Assembly (NCBI RefSeq): GCF_001205715.1
Contig: NZ_AQQZ01000002.1
Span: 553,501 to 617,500 of the forward strand
Direction: 5' to 3'
DNA: 64,000 nucleotides
Origin: Pseudaestuariivita atlantica
GTDB taxonomy: Bacteria; Pseudomonadota; Alphaproteobacteria; Rhodobacterales; Rhodobacteraceae
Part shown: positions 61,600-64,000 of the stretch, piece after piece
Layout of the letters: every line of letters starts with the position of its first letter
Position numbering within the stretch: the first letter of the stretch is position 1
The notes under the pieces: generated by a model
What the model was told of the DNA's origin: nothing
The model's database searches: none
What the model saw: only the letters and a program-made list of their open reading frames with translations
Position numbers and translations under genes: made by a program

Positions 61600-64000
61600 C
61601 CGCCGTCAACCTCCTCGTCCTTGTCAGCCTCGCCTATGTCATGGTGCTGTTCCTCGTCGCATGGGCGGCGGAACGGTCGGCGGCGCGGGGCCGGGGCGCA
61701 TGGGTGCGCGCACCCGTCGTCTATACCCTGTCGCTGTCGGTCTATTGCACCGCGTGGACGTTTTACGGTGCCGTGGGTTACGCGGCGCGGTCGGGACTCG
61801 AATTCCTGACGATCTACCTCGGGCCGACCCTTGTGATGCTTGGCTGGTGGCTGGTCCTGCGCAAGCTGGTGACCATCGGGAGGCGGCAGAACATCACCTC
61901 GATCGCCGACCTGATCTCGTCCCGGTTCGGCAAGTCGAACACGCTGGCTGTGGGGGTGACGCTTCTCGCCGTGATCGCCACGACGCCCTATATCGCGCTG
62001 CAGCTTCAATCCATCGCCCTGTCCTTTGGCGCCTTCATCGCGCATGGCAGCGGGCCGGCATCGGAACCGGTGGACGCCACGCGCGTCGCCTTCTGGTCGG
62101 CACTGGGCCTTGCCATCTTCACCATCGTCTTCGGCACGCGCCGGCTGAACGTGCACGAACGCCACCACGGCGTCGTCCTCGCCATCGCGGTGGAGGCCGT
62201 GGTCAAGCTGTTTGCATTGCTCGCCGTGGGCGTCTTCGTCGTCTGGGGCCTGTCCGGCGGCGTGGCCGAGACGATGGCGCGGATCGACGCCTCGGCCATT
62301 GGACGGTGGGAGATGCAGGGGTCCCGCTGGGTGGGCCTGACCTTCCTGTCCGCCGCGGCGTTCCTTTGCCTGCCGCGGATGTTTCACGTGCTGGTCGTGG
62401 AAAACGACGATTCGCGCTTCCTGCGCGCGGCCAGCTGGGCCTTCCCGTTATACCTGATGTTGATGAGCCTGTTTGTCGTGCCCATCGCCGTGGTCGGACT
62501 CGACCTCTTGCCTGCGGGCAGCAACCCCGACCTGTTCGTTCTGACGCTGCCCCTGACGCAGGGACGCGAGGGGCTGGCGATCCTCGCCTTCATCGGGGGG
62601 TTTTCGTCAGCCACGTCGATGGTGATCGTGGCGACCATCGCGCTGTCGATCATGGTGTCGAACCACGTCGTCATGCCGATCTTCCTGCGGGCAACCGGAA
62701 CAGGCGCGCAAGTGTCGGGGGACGTGCGGGCGGTCGTGCTGTTGTCCCGCCGCGCGGCGATCGCCGGTGTCGTCGCGCTTGGCTACATCTATTATGCCCT
62801 GTCGGGAGGTGGCGAGGCGCTCGCCAAGATCGGCCTGATCAGTTTCACCGGCGTCGTGCAGGTCCTGCCCGCCATGCTGGGCGGGCTGTTCTGGCGCGGC
62901 GCAAACGGGCGCGGCGCCGTGGCGGGGCTGGCTGCCGGGTTCATCGTCTGGACGGTCACTCTGTTCCTGCCGAGTTTTGGCCCCGGCGTCGTCTACAGCG
63001 CGGAAACGCTTGCCAATGGGCTTTTCGGCCAGGGCTGGCTGCGGCCGCAGGCGCTGTTCGGGATCGACGGGCTCGACCCGCTTTTGCACGGCCTGTTCTG
63101 GAGCCTCGTGCTGAATGTCGGCGCGCTGGTCGCAGTCTCCCTCGTCACCTTCCCGCGCCCGCTGGAGCGCCTTCAGGGTGCGCATTTCGTCAACGTCTTC
63201 CAGCAGGGCGGGGGCCGGGTGGAGCGTTCAACGGGTGCGGCGCAAAGCGAGGACCTGATGATCATGGCGCAGCGTATCCTTGGCCCGGACGAGGCGCTGA
63301 CGCTGTTCCGGCAGGCGGCCGAGGACCAGGGATTGGGCGGGTACCTGCCGGAACCCGATGCCGAATTCCTCGAACGGCTGGAACGCGCGCTGGCCGGGTC
63401 CGTGGGCGGCGCCACGGCGCATGCCATGGTCACCCAGATCACCGGCGGCGCCTCGGTTTCGGTCGCGGACCTGATGGCGGTGGCGGACGAGACCGCGCAG
63501 ATCATGGAATATTCCAGCCGCCTCGAAGCGCAGTCCGAGGAACTGACCCGCACCGCCCGCCAGTTGCGCCGCGCCAACCGCAAGCTGACGCGCCTGTCGG
63601 TGCAGAAGGACGCGTTTCTCAGCCAGATCAGCCACGAATTGCGGACGCCCATGACCTCGATCCGGGCCTTTTCGGACATCATCCGCGCCGGCGGCGACAT
63701 GCCAGAGGCGGACCGGGTGCGGTTCGCGGGCATCATCCATGACGAGGCAGAACGGCTGTCACGCCTGTTGGATGACCTGCTTGATCTCAGCGTTCTGGAA
63801 AACGGGCAAGTCACGCTCAATCTGCGCGAGGGGCAGTTGGCCACCCTGCTGGACCAGGCCGTCGCGACCGCCGCCACGTCCGAAGACGGGGCCCGGCTGG
63901 CGATTGTCACCGATGTCGGAGAGATCGCGCTGACGACGGATCTGGACCGGCTGGGGCAGGTGTTCATCAACCTGATCGCCAATGCGCGCAAGTATTGCGA
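61596..64000 (+). CDS. Sodium-solute symporter/histidine kinase fusion (CbrA/CrbS type), partial
   Basis: At least 801 residues, running off the window end. Residues about 1-520 form a PutP-type SSS transporter with some thirteen membrane segments (YCTAWTFYGAVGYAARSG, IGRRQNITSIADLISSRFGKS, FIGGFSSATSMVIVATIALSIM split across the chain). A STAC-like segment (LERALAGSVGGATAHAMV, near residues 600-620) follows, then a coiled coil and HisKA with FLSQISHELRTPMTSIRAFSD (His680). The ATPase domain begins, reaching the N-box FINLIANARKY at the edge. It likely senses a transported carboxylate. In CrbS systems this controls acs. Confidence 0.9.
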   Translation, partial: MTAVNLLVLVSLAYVMVLFLVAWAAERSAARGRGAWVRAPVVYTLSLSVYCTAWTFYGAVGYAARSGLEFLTIYLGPTLVMLGWWLVLRKLVTIGRRQNITSIADLISSRFGKSNTLAVGVTLLAVIATTPYIALQLQSIALSFGAFIAHGSGPASEPVDATRVAFWSALGLAIFTIVFGTRRLNVHERHHGVVLAIAVEAVVKLFALLAVGVFVVWGLSGGVAETMARIDASAIGRWEMQGSRWVGLTFLSAAAFLCLPRMFHVLVVENDDSRFLRAASWAFPLYLMLMSLFVVPIAVVGLDLLPAGSNPDLFVLTLPLTQGREGLAILAFIGGFSSATSMVIVATIALSIMVSNHVVMPIFLRATGTGAQVSGDVRAVVLLSRRAAIAGVVALGYIYYALSGGGEALAKIGLISFTGVVQVLPAMLGGLFWRGANGRGAVAGLAAGFIVWTVTLFLPSFGPGVVYSAETLANGLFGQGWLRPQALFGIDGLDPLLHGLFWSLVLNVGALVAVSLVTFPRPLERLQGAHFVNVFQQGGGRVERSTGAAQSEDLMIMAQRILGPDEALTLFRQAAEDQGLGGYLPEPDAEFLERLERALAGSVGGATAHAMVTQITGGASVSVADLMAVADETAQIMEYSSRLEAQSEELTRTARQLRRANRKLTRLSVQKDAFLSQISHELRTPMTSIRAFSDIIRAGGDMPEADRVRFAGIIHDEAERLSRLLDDLLDLSVLENGQVTLNLREGQLATLLDQAVATAATSEDGARLAIVTDVGEIALTTDLDRLGQVFINLIANARKYC

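Noticed and set aside
61550-63742. Long plus-strand frame overlapping the symporter-kinase gene
   Set aside because: The frame from 61596 encodes recognisable SSS, STAC and HisKA features; the alternative gives an arginine-rich nonsense product.

Overview
The window is a stretch of a high-GC alphaproteobacterial chromosome, almost certainly from a member of the Rhodobacterales (Roseobacter/Rhodobacter group). Pointers are the lgt-midA-pgeF operon, a RibH2-type lumazine synthase under an FMN riboswitch, an RpoH-type sigma factor, the malyl-CoA lyase Mcl1 of the ethylmalonyl-CoA pathway, a dgcN-dgcA D-glutamate cassette, SdhE, a CIRCE-controlled groESL operon and an ScfR-family regulator. There are about 62 protein genes, densely packed with many ATGA/GTGA overlaps. 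I see no transposase, prophage block, CRISPR array, tRNA or rRNA. It reads as core chromosome with a few lineage-specific genes.

Layout. 1-5.7 kb: end of yraN, gshB, comM/yifB, trxB with a divergent Lrp regulator, a Hint-like protein and a 45-residue small protein. 5.9-9.6 kb: lgt-midA-pgeF, ubiK and ribH with its riboswitch. 9.9-13.8 kb: ybjN-like gene, proC, csaA, tdk, an HTH protein and arsH. 13.9-20.2 kb: mcl1-denD on the minus strand, divergent from dgcN-dgcA-dat and a BON-like envelope protein. 20.2-29.5 kb: a GST with a C-terminal YHS-like module, rpoH, a ChaN-like protein, coaBC-dut-moeB, an M3 oligopeptidase convergent with an I78 inhibitor lipoprotein, and a TraB/GumN protein. 29.5-36.2 kb: groESL, a DMT permease, an exported hydrolase overlapping phnM, and a diguanylate cyclase. 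36.3-45.5 kb: gltX, two MATE transporters, small conserved genes, a Popeye-like membrane protein, an aspartate aminotransferase, an XRE regulator with sdhE, and a MarR-type regulator. 45.5-64 kb: acyl-CoA synthetase, enolase-superfamily enzyme, zinc alcohol dehydrogenase, accBC, acs, a complete Liv-type ABC transporter, and then, divergently, an ScfR regulator, a receiver protein, a two-helix membrane protein and a sodium-symporter/histidine-kinase fusion cut by the window end.

The most coherent functional block is the last 14 kb. A short-chain-acyl regulator (ScfR), a symporter-STAC-kinase sensor of the CrbS/CbrA type and a single-domain receiver lie head to head with an ABC importer whose gene run continues into acetyl-CoA synthetase and biotin-dependent acetyl-CoA carboxylase subunits. 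With mcl1 elsewhere in the window, this suggests a tightly sensed acetate or short-chain carboxylate assimilation locus. The shared 206-bp control region carries a duplicated composite motif. A second theme is interspersed palindromes built on TAGGTCGG at gene ends (four clear loci).

All functions are read from sequence motifs and remembered family features. No database search was run.
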